This document shows positions 43,672 through 51,089 of a DNA stretch of 64,000 bases, in pieces. The notes below the pieces were generated by a model. It was not told the DNA's origin. It worked only from the letters and a program-made list of their open reading frames with translations, and searched no databases. The translations under genes and the position numbers were made by a program. The stretch is from NCBI RefSeq assembly GCF_900169175.1, contig NZ_FXZM01000003.1:62001-126000 (forward strand), given 5' to 3'. The number at the start of each line of letters is the position of its first letter. Position 1 is the stretch's first letter. The stretch comes from Brevibacterium jeotgali. GTDB taxonomy: Bacteria > Actinomycetota > Actinomycetes > Actinomycetales > Brevibacteriaceae.

Positions 43672-44976
43672 GTGACCGAATACCGCTTCGAGACATTTGA
43701 ACCGGCCCTGGAGAACGGCGCTCCTGATGCGCGTACGACGGCGTACATGCAGGCAGTACGCGCGGGGTTCCACGACAAGCGCGTCGAGGGCGAGAAGCTC
43801 CGCCGCAGAACCGAACGGGCGATCACGGATGAGCGGGTGTTCACATCCGTCTATGCGGACAATGCGCCGCAGCTGGCGCTGCCGCCGGAGATCCCCGTGG
43901 CGACGTTCGCCCACTTCGAGAAGACCGTGAACGTGGGCGGAGGACGTCTGGTCCCCGCGCACCTCATCACCTGGGTGACCGTGCGGCCCACTCATCGTCG
44001 GCGCGGACTGCTGCGGAGCATGATGACGGGCAATCTGGCCCGTGCCGCAGAGATCGGGTACCCGTTCGCCGCTCTCACTGTGACAGAGGGCAGCATCTAC
44101 CGGCGCTTCGGCTTCGGTGCCGCCACCTGGTACAACGAGGTCGAGGTCGACACTCGTGCAGGCTTCCAGATGGCGGTGGAGCCGGATCGCCGCGTCGAGA
44201 TGGTCGACCCGCACGTGCTGCGGGAACTGGGCCCGGAGCTCTACGATCGCTTCCAGCAGATGACGCCCGGCGCCTCCGGCAGGCAGCGCGTGTACGTCGA
44301 TGTCGCATCCGGCGACCTGAACCTGTCGACGGACGAGGAGGACCTCGCGACGCGCGCGGCGCTCCACTACGACGAAGACGGCCAGCCTGACGGGTATGTG
44401 AGCTACCGGTTCGCCGGCTGGGACGTGAAGCCCGCGACCGTGGAGGTGCTCGACCTCATCGCGGCGAGCGATGCGGCGTACTCCTCACTGTGGGCGTTCC
44501 TCGGCGCAGTCGACCTCGTGGAACGCGTGCAGTTCGGATACGCCTCGCAGCAGTCGCCGCTGCCGTGGCTGCTGACCGATCCGCGGCGTGTGCGGGTACT
44601 GGCTCAGAGCGACGGCATGTGGCTCCGGATCCTCGACGTGAAGAAGTCGCTGGAGGCCAGGCCGTACTCCGTGGAGGGGTCGATCACCCTCGCAGTCCAC
44701 GACGACATGGACTATGCGGAGGGTGTCTTCCGGCTCACCTCCGACGGGGAGAACGGCACGGTGGAGCGCCTCGCCGAATCCGCGGACTCCGCGGAGGGGA
44801 GAGCCGCCGACCTGAGCCTCGGGGTTCCGGAGCTGGGGTCGCTGTACCTGGGCGGTGCCGATCCCGTCGTGCTGAACAGGGCAGGGCGGATCTCCAAACG
44901 ATCGGAGGACGCCGCGATCCGCGCGCGGGCCCTCTTCTTGCTCGAGCGCGCCCCGTACGCGCCGAACGACTTCTGA
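43672..44976 (+). CDS. Eis-like GNAT N-acetyltransferase
   Basis: This 434-residue protein is built like mycobacterial Eis: two GNAT domains plus a C-terminal sterol-carrier-like domain that ends in a free Phe carboxylate (PYAPNDF). The acetyl-CoA loop is VTVRPTHRRRGLLR (102-115), and a tyrosine in 'GSIYRRFGFG' matches the catalytic position. Eis proteins acetylate aminoglycosides or lysine side chains; the substrate here is unknown. A TATAGG hexamer 8 nt before the GTG start indicates a leaderless mRNA. Confidence 0.87.
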   Translation: MTEYRFETFEPALENGAPDARTTAYMQAVRAGFHDKRVEGEKLRRRTERAITDERVFTSVYADNAPQLALPPEIPVATFAHFEKTVNVGGGRLVPAHLITWVTVRPTHRRRGLLRSMMTGNLARAAEIGYPFAALTVTEGSIYRRFGFGAATWYNEVEVDTRAGFQMAVEPDRRVEMVDPHVLRELGPELYDRFQQMTPGASGRQRVYVDVASGDLNLSTDEEDLATRAALHYDEDGQPDGYVSYRFAGWDVKPATVEVLDLIAASDAAYSSLWAFLGAVDLVERVQFGYASQQSPLPWLLTDPRRVRVLAQSDGMWLRILDVKKSLEARPYSVEGSITLAVHDDMDYAEGVFRLTSDGENGTVERLAESADSAEGRAADLSLGVPELGSLYLGGADPVVLNRAGRISKRSEDAAIRARALFLLERAPYAPNDF

Positions 44977-44986
44977 GGCGGTCGCC

Positions 44987-45244
44987 ATGGGACGCTCTCG
45001 TCTGCTCGAATCGTTCGTCGCAAGTGCCCGCTGCATCCGGGCGTGGCCGCTGCTGCAGCGGGAGGATGCCACCCGCATGAACACGTGCGTGCACGAGTCC
45101 CGCGGGGCCACGACCCCGGACTGCTCCGCACCGGTCTCACGAGAGACCGAGGTCTGCCGCACCGCCGTACCCGTCGTGGTCACCGACGGCCTCGTGCCGA
45201 ACCCCGCGGAATGCGAACGCAGGTGCAGACGCCGCCGAGGCTGA
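44987..45244 (+). CDS. Possible small cysteine-containing protein
   Basis: This 85-codon frame starts 10 nt after the acetyltransferase stop. Its third positions are strongly GC-biased like real genes here, and it encodes six cysteines, with a basic C-terminus (CERRCRRRRG). No family is recognised and no strong ribosome site is seen; a start at codon 31 (MNTCVHES) is possible. It may be chance. The remaining sequence to 45429 shows no gene, only the promoter of the OsmC gene. Confidence 0.3.
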   Translation: MGRSRLLESFVASARCIRAWPLLQREDATRMNTCVHESRGATTPDCSAPVSRETEVCRTAVPVVVTDGLVPNPAECERRCRRRRG

Positions 45245-45429
45245 TCAGTGGATCATCCGGCTGCCCAGCCCCACCGGTCGGCCGGAGGCTTCATGAGTCG
45301 CTGGGGCCGGTGCCCGTCCACCGGTGTCCTTCTCCCATGTGGCGTTGAGCGGGGTGATCTGTGTCAGTCCGTGAACGAATGTGACATCAGCTTACGATCG
45401 CGGCGGCGACACCGCCTAGCCTCGGTCCC

Positions 45430-46137
45430 ATGTCGACATCCACACCCTCCGTGACCTCGTCCGGTGACACGTCCGCGGGTTCTTCCGCAGCCGCGTCAGA
45501 GAGTGCCCCCGCCGCCTCGTCCGCGGGCCGTCCCGTGAACCGGCGGTTCCGGGAGGCGCCCTCGCCCGCGCAGGCGAAGACCCTGCGTGCCGCAGGGATC
45601 GGCACCGGTTCGCAGCAGACGGAGGTGCGTGTCCGGGACTTCACGTTCGTGTCCGACGAGCCGGAGTCGATCGGCGGCCGTGACCAGGGCCCCACGCCGA
45701 TGGAGTACCTCGCCGGGGCGGTCAATAGCTGCATCACGGTCGTCATCGATCAGCTCGCTGAGCGGCGGGCACTCCCCGTGTTCGATGTGCAGACCTACAC
45801 GCTCGCCAAACAGGATACGCGGGGCCTCGGAGGGTCCGCCGACGTCCAGCCGTACTTCTACTCCTCCCGGCTCCAGATCGTCGTGACGACGGAGCAGCGG
45901 GACGAGGTGGAGCTCATCGGCTTCGCTGCGAACGCCGAGCACATCTGCCCCGCGATCAACCTGCTGCGCGACGCGCACACCGGGCTCGAGGTGGTGTGGT
46001 CCTTCACCGCGGAGGCGTCTGACCGGGCGGCGGAGGCGCTCAGCAACTCCGCGTGGGGCTATCCGACGCAGGGCGTGACAGAGCCTCGGCCGTTCCTCAC
46101 CGTGGTGAACGCCGACGGAGCAGGAGTCCGCGCATGA
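45430..46137 (+). CDS. OsmC-family protein
   Basis: This 235-residue protein belongs to the OsmC/Ohr superfamily, whose two cysteines reduce peroxides. Cysteines lie in 'YLAGAVNSCITVVIDQLAE' and 'NAEHICPAINLLRDA', matching the usual paired positions, and 'GGRDQGPTPMEYL' matches the loop before the first one. The first 45 residues are a Ser/Ala-rich tail. A TAGCCT hexamer (45417-45422) ends 7 nt before the ATG, indicating a leaderless mRNA. The stop overlaps the start of the symporter gene by 4 bp. It is more like the OsmC branch than Ohr. Confidence 0.83.
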   Translation: MSTSTPSVTSSGDTSAGSSAAASESAPAASSAGRPVNRRFREAPSPAQAKTLRAAGIGTGSQQTEVRVRDFTFVSDEPESIGGRDQGPTPMEYLAGAVNSCITVVIDQLAERRALPVFDVQTYTLAKQDTRGLGGSADVQPYFYSSRLQIVVTTEQRDEVELIGFAANAEHICPAINLLRDAHTGLEVVWSFTAEASDRAAEALSNSAWGYPTQGVTEPRPFLTVVNADGAGVRA

Positions 46138-47843
46138 CGACGGCGGGACTGTGGACGCTGGGTCTGGCTCTGGCCTACACGGTGTGGCTGGTGGTCGGGG
46201 GCCGATGGGTCGTCGCTCGGCAGGAGAAGGGTGCGAACTTCTTCGTCAGCGGCCGCACGTTCAGTCCGTGGACGGTGGCGTTCTGCATCACCGGCCTGTT
46301 CTCCGGGTCGTCGTACATCGCGATCGTGGAGCTGAGCTATCGGACGGGAATCTCCGCGATCTGGTACGGCGTCGCAGAGACGGTCCAGATCATCCTCATC
46401 GCCCTGCTGCTCGTGAAGCCGCTGCGCCGGAAGCTGGTCGTGACGGTCACGGGAATCATCGGTGACCGGTTCGGCCGTGCGGCGCAGGGGGTCAGCGCTG
46501 TCATCACGGGCTTCACGTTCCCCATGTACTCACTCGCCACGGCGATCGCCTTCGCCTCCGCACTGACCGTCATCACCGATGTGTCGCTCTGGCAGTCGAT
46601 CACGCTGACCGCCGTGGTGCTCTTCGCGTTCCTGGTGTTCGGCGGGATGCGGTCGGTCGCCTTCAGCCAGACGATGAACGTGATCGTGATCGGGGCGATG
46701 TTCATCGTGGGTGTGTGGGCGCTGCTGGCGTCCCCGGGGATCGACGGGCTGCGGGACTTCGCAGAGGCGAACCCGCAGATGACCGAGCCGGCGAGCGCCG
46801 GAGTGTCACTCATCGTCGCCTGGTTCGGAACCTTCATCGTGAACGTGCCGCTCGCGCAGGCGGCGTTCCAGATGTCGATGTCCGCGCGCACCCCCGAGGA
46901 CGGACAGCGGGGCCTGTTCCTCGCCGCGGTGATCGGCGCGCCCCTCATCATCCTGGGCGTCGTCGTCGGCATCGCAGCCGCGAGCGTCGAGCCCGGCGAC
47001 GGACTGCCGCTCATCGCGATCTCCGAGTACATCACCACGACATTGCCGCCGTGGGCCGCCGCCGTCTTCTTCCTGGGCATGTGGGCGTGCGCGCTGGGCT
47101 GGGCGGGACCGTGCCAGTTCTCCGGGGCGACCTCGCTGGGGCGCGATCTGGGCAGTGCGCTGCGCCCGCAGGCGAGTCAGGAGCAGCTGGTCCGCTACAC
47201 GCGGGTGGCGCTCGTCGTCCTCACCGTCGTGATGATCGGGTTCAGCATCCTCCGGGCTGAGGAATCGGCGTGGTGGAACATCATGGCCTGGACCCTGCGC
47301 AACGGCGCGACGTTCGCCCCGGTGCTCGCGGCGTTCTTCTGGCCGGTGGCCACGCGCTCCGGTGCGATGGCGTCGCTGCTGGGCGGGTTCGGTGCCGGGT
47401 TCGGGTGGTACGCGCTGTCCGGCTTCAGCGCCACGGAGTTCTACCTGGGGACCCACCCCGTGTGGGTCGGGATGATCGTGAACATGGTCGCGCTGGTGTC
47501 CGTGAGCCTGCTCGAGGGCAGGTGGCGAGTGACCGGCGATGCGAGGCGACGTGCGCGTGGGGCAGCAGCGGCGGGCGCGGCGGTCGCCCTCACAGCGCTG
47601 CTGGTCGCCAACTGGGGGTGGGCGGCTCAGTACGGGCTCACCGGGCTGGCCCTGTTCCTCGTCGTCGCGGCGCTGTTCGCGGTGGTGCTGCTGGTGACGG
47701 TGCCGCGTGAGGGTGGAGCCGTGCCTCCTGAGGGATCGGGCGCGAGGGAGACAGTGGTCGCGGTGTCCGGGGCCGAAGCGGGATCTGGAGCCGAGCCCGG
47801 AGCTGCTGAGAGCGGGACCGTGGCTGCACGGCTTGAGGCCTGA
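46134..47843 (+). CDS. Sodium:solute symporter (SSS) family transporter
   Basis: This 569-residue membrane protein has about 13 helices of the LeuT-fold SSS family. Landmarks are 'ANFFVSGRTFSPWTVAFCITGLFSGSSYIAIVELSYRTG' in the first two helices and 'SLWQSITLTAVVLFAFLVFGGMRSVAFSQTMNVIV' in the middle. The C-terminal 40 residues are Gly/Ala/Glu-rich and probably disordered. It overlaps the OsmC gene (ATGA), so the two share an operon. The substrate is unknown; proline, pantothenate and short organic acids are typical of the family. Confidence 0.87.
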   Translation: MTTAGLWTLGLALAYTVWLVVGGRWVVARQEKGANFFVSGRTFSPWTVAFCITGLFSGSSYIAIVELSYRTGISAIWYGVAETVQIILIALLLVKPLRRKLVVTVTGIIGDRFGRAAQGVSAVITGFTFPMYSLATAIAFASALTVITDVSLWQSITLTAVVLFAFLVFGGMRSVAFSQTMNVIVIGAMFIVGVWALLASPGIDGLRDFAEANPQMTEPASAGVSLIVAWFGTFIVNVPLAQAAFQMSMSARTPEDGQRGLFLAAVIGAPLIILGVVVGIAAASVEPGDGLPLIAISEYITTTLPPWAAAVFFLGMWACALGWAGPCQFSGATSLGRDLGSALRPQASQEQLVRYTRVALVVLTVVMIGFSILRAEESAWWNIMAWTLRNGATFAPVLAAFFWPVATRSGAMASLLGGFGAGFGWYALSGFSATEFYLGTHPVWVGMIVNMVALVSVSLLEGRWRVTGDARRRARGAAAAGAAVALTALLVANWGWAAQYGLTGLALFLVVAALFAVVLLVTVPREGGAVPPEGSGARETVVAVSGAEAGSGAEPGAAESGTVAARLEA

Positions 47844-48029
47844 GCCTCTGCTGTGGTCGCGGGTGCTCCCCGCGAGGTGCTGGTTGAGGCTCCCCAGCCA
47901 GCCCGGTGGCCGGCCGGTTCAGTCTGCGCGGGCCGCCGCTCCTGGAGCATGTCGACCGTGTGCTTCGCGGAGTTGTGTCCGTGCCTCCGAATAGTGTGTA
48001 GAACATCGATGGGCAATGGCGCCTGATCG

Positions 48030-48049
48030 ATGTGACCGTCAGGTCACAT
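48030..48049. promoter_or_regulatory. Perfect 20-bp dyad upstream of the DUF222-HNH gene
   Basis: ATGTGACC-GTCA-GGTCACAT is exact. It resembles a CRP/GlxR site, but the TGTGA and TCACA halves are 8 bp apart rather than 6. It lies 27 bp before the chosen start and could be a repressor site or a short terminator hairpin for the symporter operon. Confidence 0.5.
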
Positions 48050-48075
48050 GTTCGACACGAGAGGAGGTGTGGAAC

Positions 48076-49974
48076 GTGACTGAGAGGACTGATTCGACGT
48101 CCACGGGCGATGCCGCCCCGGATCCGCCGGGTCATACGACACCGCAGTGGACTCCAGAAGACGTCCGTGCAGCGATCGTGCGGGTCGCTCGCGGTGAGTT
48201 CGGCGCGGTCGCTGCGTCTGGTGATCGGAGTCCCGCGTGTGCGGATGAGAGCGGTTCCGGGCGGCGATCGGCGGTGGTCGACGGTGAGGCAGTTCCATCG
48301 TTCGACCTGCTGGAGGACTGGGCCGCGAATTCTCGCGCCGCGGATCGGATGCGGGCGTCTGAAGTCGCTCGGCTGGGGGCCTTCGTCCTCGCACGTGTGC
48401 TTGCGCGTCCGGATGGGGGCGTGGAGCTGAGCGATTTCCTGGCGACGACGGCTGGGGGCGCTGCCGATGAAGAGGTCGGGTCATCGGACACGTCTGCTGT
48501 CGAGGTGGTCGAGGATGACCGCTTGTCGACTCGGGCGCGGGCGCTGCTCGATCCGGCTGATGCGATCCTCGTCGCGGCGAAGCTGAACACACGATTGGAC
48601 TTCGCCCGCCGTGCGGCAGCACGCGCTGTCGTCGCGTTCATCGGACTGCACGGCCTGCTCGAGTCCGCGGCGTCCGGCCGAGTGCGGTTCGAACGGGTTG
48701 AACGGCTGCACGGTCGCATCGATGACGCTCTGCTCCCGGTTGTCGAGGTGCGGAAGCTGGACGGCTTCCTTGCGGACCTGAGTCCGCAGTTGTCCCTGGA
48801 CCAGTTCGAGAAGCTCGCTCGCCGGCGGATCCGAGCGCTCACGCCGATACCGGCTGATCCTGAGGCTCCGCGAAAGCAGCGCTGCGTGCGATACGAGCGA
48901 TTCGACGACGGCACGGCGCGCCTGGAGCTGCACGGTCCGATCCTCGTGGTGGAAGGACTGTATCAGCGCGTGCGAGCGATGGCTCGGTCGATACGTCGCA
49001 ATCAGCTCGAGTCGTTGGAGTCGGACGCATTCGGGCGGGTTCTCGATTCGCGTCACGTCGAACGGGGCACGGTCGATGAACGGACCATCGCGCAGCTGAT
49101 GTTCGATCTGCTGACTGCCTCGCGCCCGCACACGCAGGTGCGGGTGAAGAGTTCGCCATCGAACAGGGCCCCGGACGGTGCCGCCGAGGCTGCGGTCGCC
49201 GAGGACGCGGCTGCCGAGTCGGCGTCCGCAGAGTCGGCAGATGCCGCGTGGGCGACCGCAGAGGCGACGGATGACGAGGCGGCAGGTGCCGAGGCGGCAT
49301 CTGCCGCTCCGGGCGGAGCAGGGCCGTCCTCGACGGAGGAGCTCATCGACGTGTTCTGCCCGACGGACGGGGACTGGCTGCGCAAGCAGGCGGCTGTCAC
49401 CATCACGGTCCCGATCAGCACGGTTCTGTCGCTGGACGACAGCCCGGGCCTGGTCAACGGAGATGCTCCGCTCGCTGCAGAACAGTGCCGTGAAGCGGCC
49501 GCGCACGCGACCTCCTGGTTCCGGGTTCTGACGGACCCGGCGACCAGCATCGTCACCGATCACGTCGCGCACACGTACGAGCCCACCGCAGCGATGCGGC
49601 GCACAGTTCGCCAGAAGTGGAGGACCTGTACTGTCCCCGGGTGCAGTCAGCCGGCGCAGTGGTGCGAGATGGAGCACTGCTGTCGGTTCTCGAAGCTGAA
49701 CCCTGCGACCGGTGGACTCACGGTCATGGAGAACCTCCACCCGATGTGCAAGCATCATCACGGCCTCAAGACGGAGGGCGTGATTCGGCTCGAGAAGCTC
49801 GGTCCGCATGAAGCATGCTGGGTCCTGCCCATGGGCGTGCGCGCAATGAGGACCGCGCCCCCGGTCGCGATCGGTGACCGAACTGCTGATCCCAGCACAC
49901 TTCTCACGAGTGCGGTCGAGAAGGATGAGGCGGGGGAGGTGGATGAGCCTGGTGACGTTCCACCACCCTTCTGA
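48076..49974 (+). CDS. DUF222 / HNH endonuclease domain protein (13E12 repeat family type)
   Basis: This 632-residue protein has an N- to mid-terminal DUF222 region and a C-terminal HNH nuclease module at about 510-566: two zinc cysteines ('CTVPGCSQPAQWC'), 'EMEHCCRFS', 'NLHPMCKHHHGLKTEG' with the HNH histidines and the CxxHH zinc half. An Ala/Glu/Ser-rich repeat insertion (about 370-420) separates the two parts. The GTG start at 48076 has GAGGAGG 8 nt upstream. Such genes are multicopy in many actinobacteria (13E12 in mycobacteria) and may be mobile or serve in defence; the function is unproven. Confidence 0.87.
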   Translation: MTERTDSTSTGDAAPDPPGHTTPQWTPEDVRAAIVRVARGEFGAVAASGDRSPACADESGSGRRSAVVDGEAVPSFDLLEDWAANSRAADRMRASEVARLGAFVLARVLARPDGGVELSDFLATTAGGAADEEVGSSDTSAVEVVEDDRLSTRARALLDPADAILVAAKLNTRLDFARRAAARAVVAFIGLHGLLESAASGRVRFERVERLHGRIDDALLPVVEVRKLDGFLADLSPQLSLDQFEKLARRRIRALTPIPADPEAPRKQRCVRYERFDDGTARLELHGPILVVEGLYQRVRAMARSIRRNQLESLESDAFGRVLDSRHVERGTVDERTIAQLMFDLLTASRPHTQVRVKSSPSNRAPDGAAEAAVAEDAAAESASAESADAAWATAEATDDEAAGAEAASAAPGGAGPSSTEELIDVFCPTDGDWLRKQAAVTITVPISTVLSLDDSPGLVNGDAPLAAEQCREAAAHATSWFRVLTDPATSIVTDHVAHTYEPTAAMRRTVRQKWRTCTVPGCSQPAQWCEMEHCCRFSKLNPATGGLTVMENLHPMCKHHHGLKTEGVIRLEKLGPHEACWVLPMGVRAMRTAPPVAIGDRTADPSTLLTSAVEKDEAGEVDEPGDVPPPF

Positions 49975-50045
49975 GGGGGAGAAGTAGGGAGATCCTGACC
50001 GAGACGACGTGGACGGCAGGACGCTTCTGGAGCCCTCACCCGGCA

Positions 50046-50098
50046 TGCTGCGACCTGCCGTGCTGCAACCTGCCGTGCTGCGACTTGCCGTGCTGCGC
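50046..50098. repeat. Tandem 15-bp repeats, 3.5 copies
   Basis: The unit TGCTGCGACCTGCCG begins at 50046 and repeats at 50061 and 50076 with single substitutions, plus a partial copy. It fills part of the 295-bp gap between the DUF222-HNH and enoyl-CoA hydratase genes, which otherwise shows no gene. Confidence 0.75.
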
Positions 50099-50269
50099 GA
50101 TCTGACCACGATCAGACAGCACCCGCGGTGCGCCCCGTGCATGAGCGCGTCCGCAGGATGCGGTGCGAAGCGCACGAAGCTGTGCCAATGTGGTTGTGAC
50201 CACGCACCGGGTGATTGTGCGCCCACACCCGACGTGATGGTGACCTCGAACTATCCGGAAGGACCCTCT

Positions 50270-50998
50270 GTGATCACCCAGACCCGCGAAGACCGCATCC
50301 TCACGATTGCGATCGACAATGAGCGGAAGGCGAACAGCCTCAATCCGGAGATGCTCACGCAGCTGATCGACGCGTTCCATGCCGCGTCCGTCGACGAGTC
50401 GCTGCGAGCAGTCCTCCTCACCTCCGCAGGGGATCGGGGATTCTCCGCCGGAATGGACACTGCCCAGTTCGAGCACGAAGACTCAGAACGGGCGTACGCG
50501 ACGATCACCCGCCTGGGTGAGGTGTGTGACGCGGTGAAGAACTGCGACCTCCCCGTTGCCGCGGCCATCCACGGATACTGCATCGGAGGAGCGCTCGAGA
50601 TCGCCGCGGCGGCGGACTACCGCGTCGCGGCCACGGACTCGTGGTACTCGATGCCGGAGGTTCGCATCGGCATCCCCTCCGTCCTCGACGCTGCGAACCT
50701 CTGGAGGATCATGGGATGGACGAAGGCGACGGAGCTCATCATGACCGCCAACAGATTCACCGCGCAGGACATGGACCGCTGCGGCTTCCTCAATGCGCTG
50801 GTCGAGTCGGCCGAGGTCCGTGCCACAGCGCTGAGCTACCTGCGCGACACGATGGAATCCGACCGTGCGGTCATCGCCCAGCAGAAGCGCCTCTTCCGCA
50901 CCTGGCGCAATACCCACGAGCAGGTCGCCATCGCCGACAGCCGGAAGGAGTTCGCCCTCGCCTTCGCGCGGAAGGCGGAACGCACTCGCCGCAGCTGA
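50270..50998 (+). CDS. Enoyl-CoA hydratase/isomerase family protein
   Basis: This 242-residue crotonase-fold protein has the two oxyanion-hole segments 'DRGFSAGMDTAQFE' and 'HGYCIGGALEIAAAADYRVA', and a catalytic-type Glu in 'SMPEVRIGIPS'. The second catalytic Glu of hydratases is not obvious, so isomerase or another crotonase chemistry is possible. The GTG start at 50270 has GGAAGGA 6 nt upstream and gives the normal family length. It is monocistronic before a perfect terminator. Confidence 0.83.
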   Translation: MITQTREDRILTIAIDNERKANSLNPEMLTQLIDAFHAASVDESLRAVLLTSAGDRGFSAGMDTAQFEHEDSERAYATITRLGEVCDAVKNCDLPVAAAIHGYCIGGALEIAAAADYRVAATDSWYSMPEVRIGIPSVLDAANLWRIMGWTKATELIMTANRFTAQDMDRCGFLNALVESAEVRATALSYLRDTMESDRAVIAQQKRLFRTWRNTHEQVAIADSRKEFALAFARKAERTRRS

Positions 50999-51043
50999 CG
51001 GGCGCGCTGGTGCGCCGCTGCGGATGGACGCAGTACTGCTGAC

Positions 51044-51084
51044 GCAGCCTCGCCGGCCCGCGGGATGCGGGCCGGCGAGGCTGC
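51044..51084. terminator. Perfect 18-bp bidirectional terminator
   Basis: 51044-51061 pairs exactly with 51067-51084 around a 5-nt loop, between the convergent enoyl-CoA hydratase and ABC permease genes. Confidence 0.82.
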
Positions 51085-51089
51085 TCGCG

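Noticed and set aside
48030-48049. CRP/GlxR binding site
   Set aside because: The TGTGA and TCACA halves are separated by 8 bp rather than the 6 bp of the consensus, so it is listed only as an unassigned dyad.
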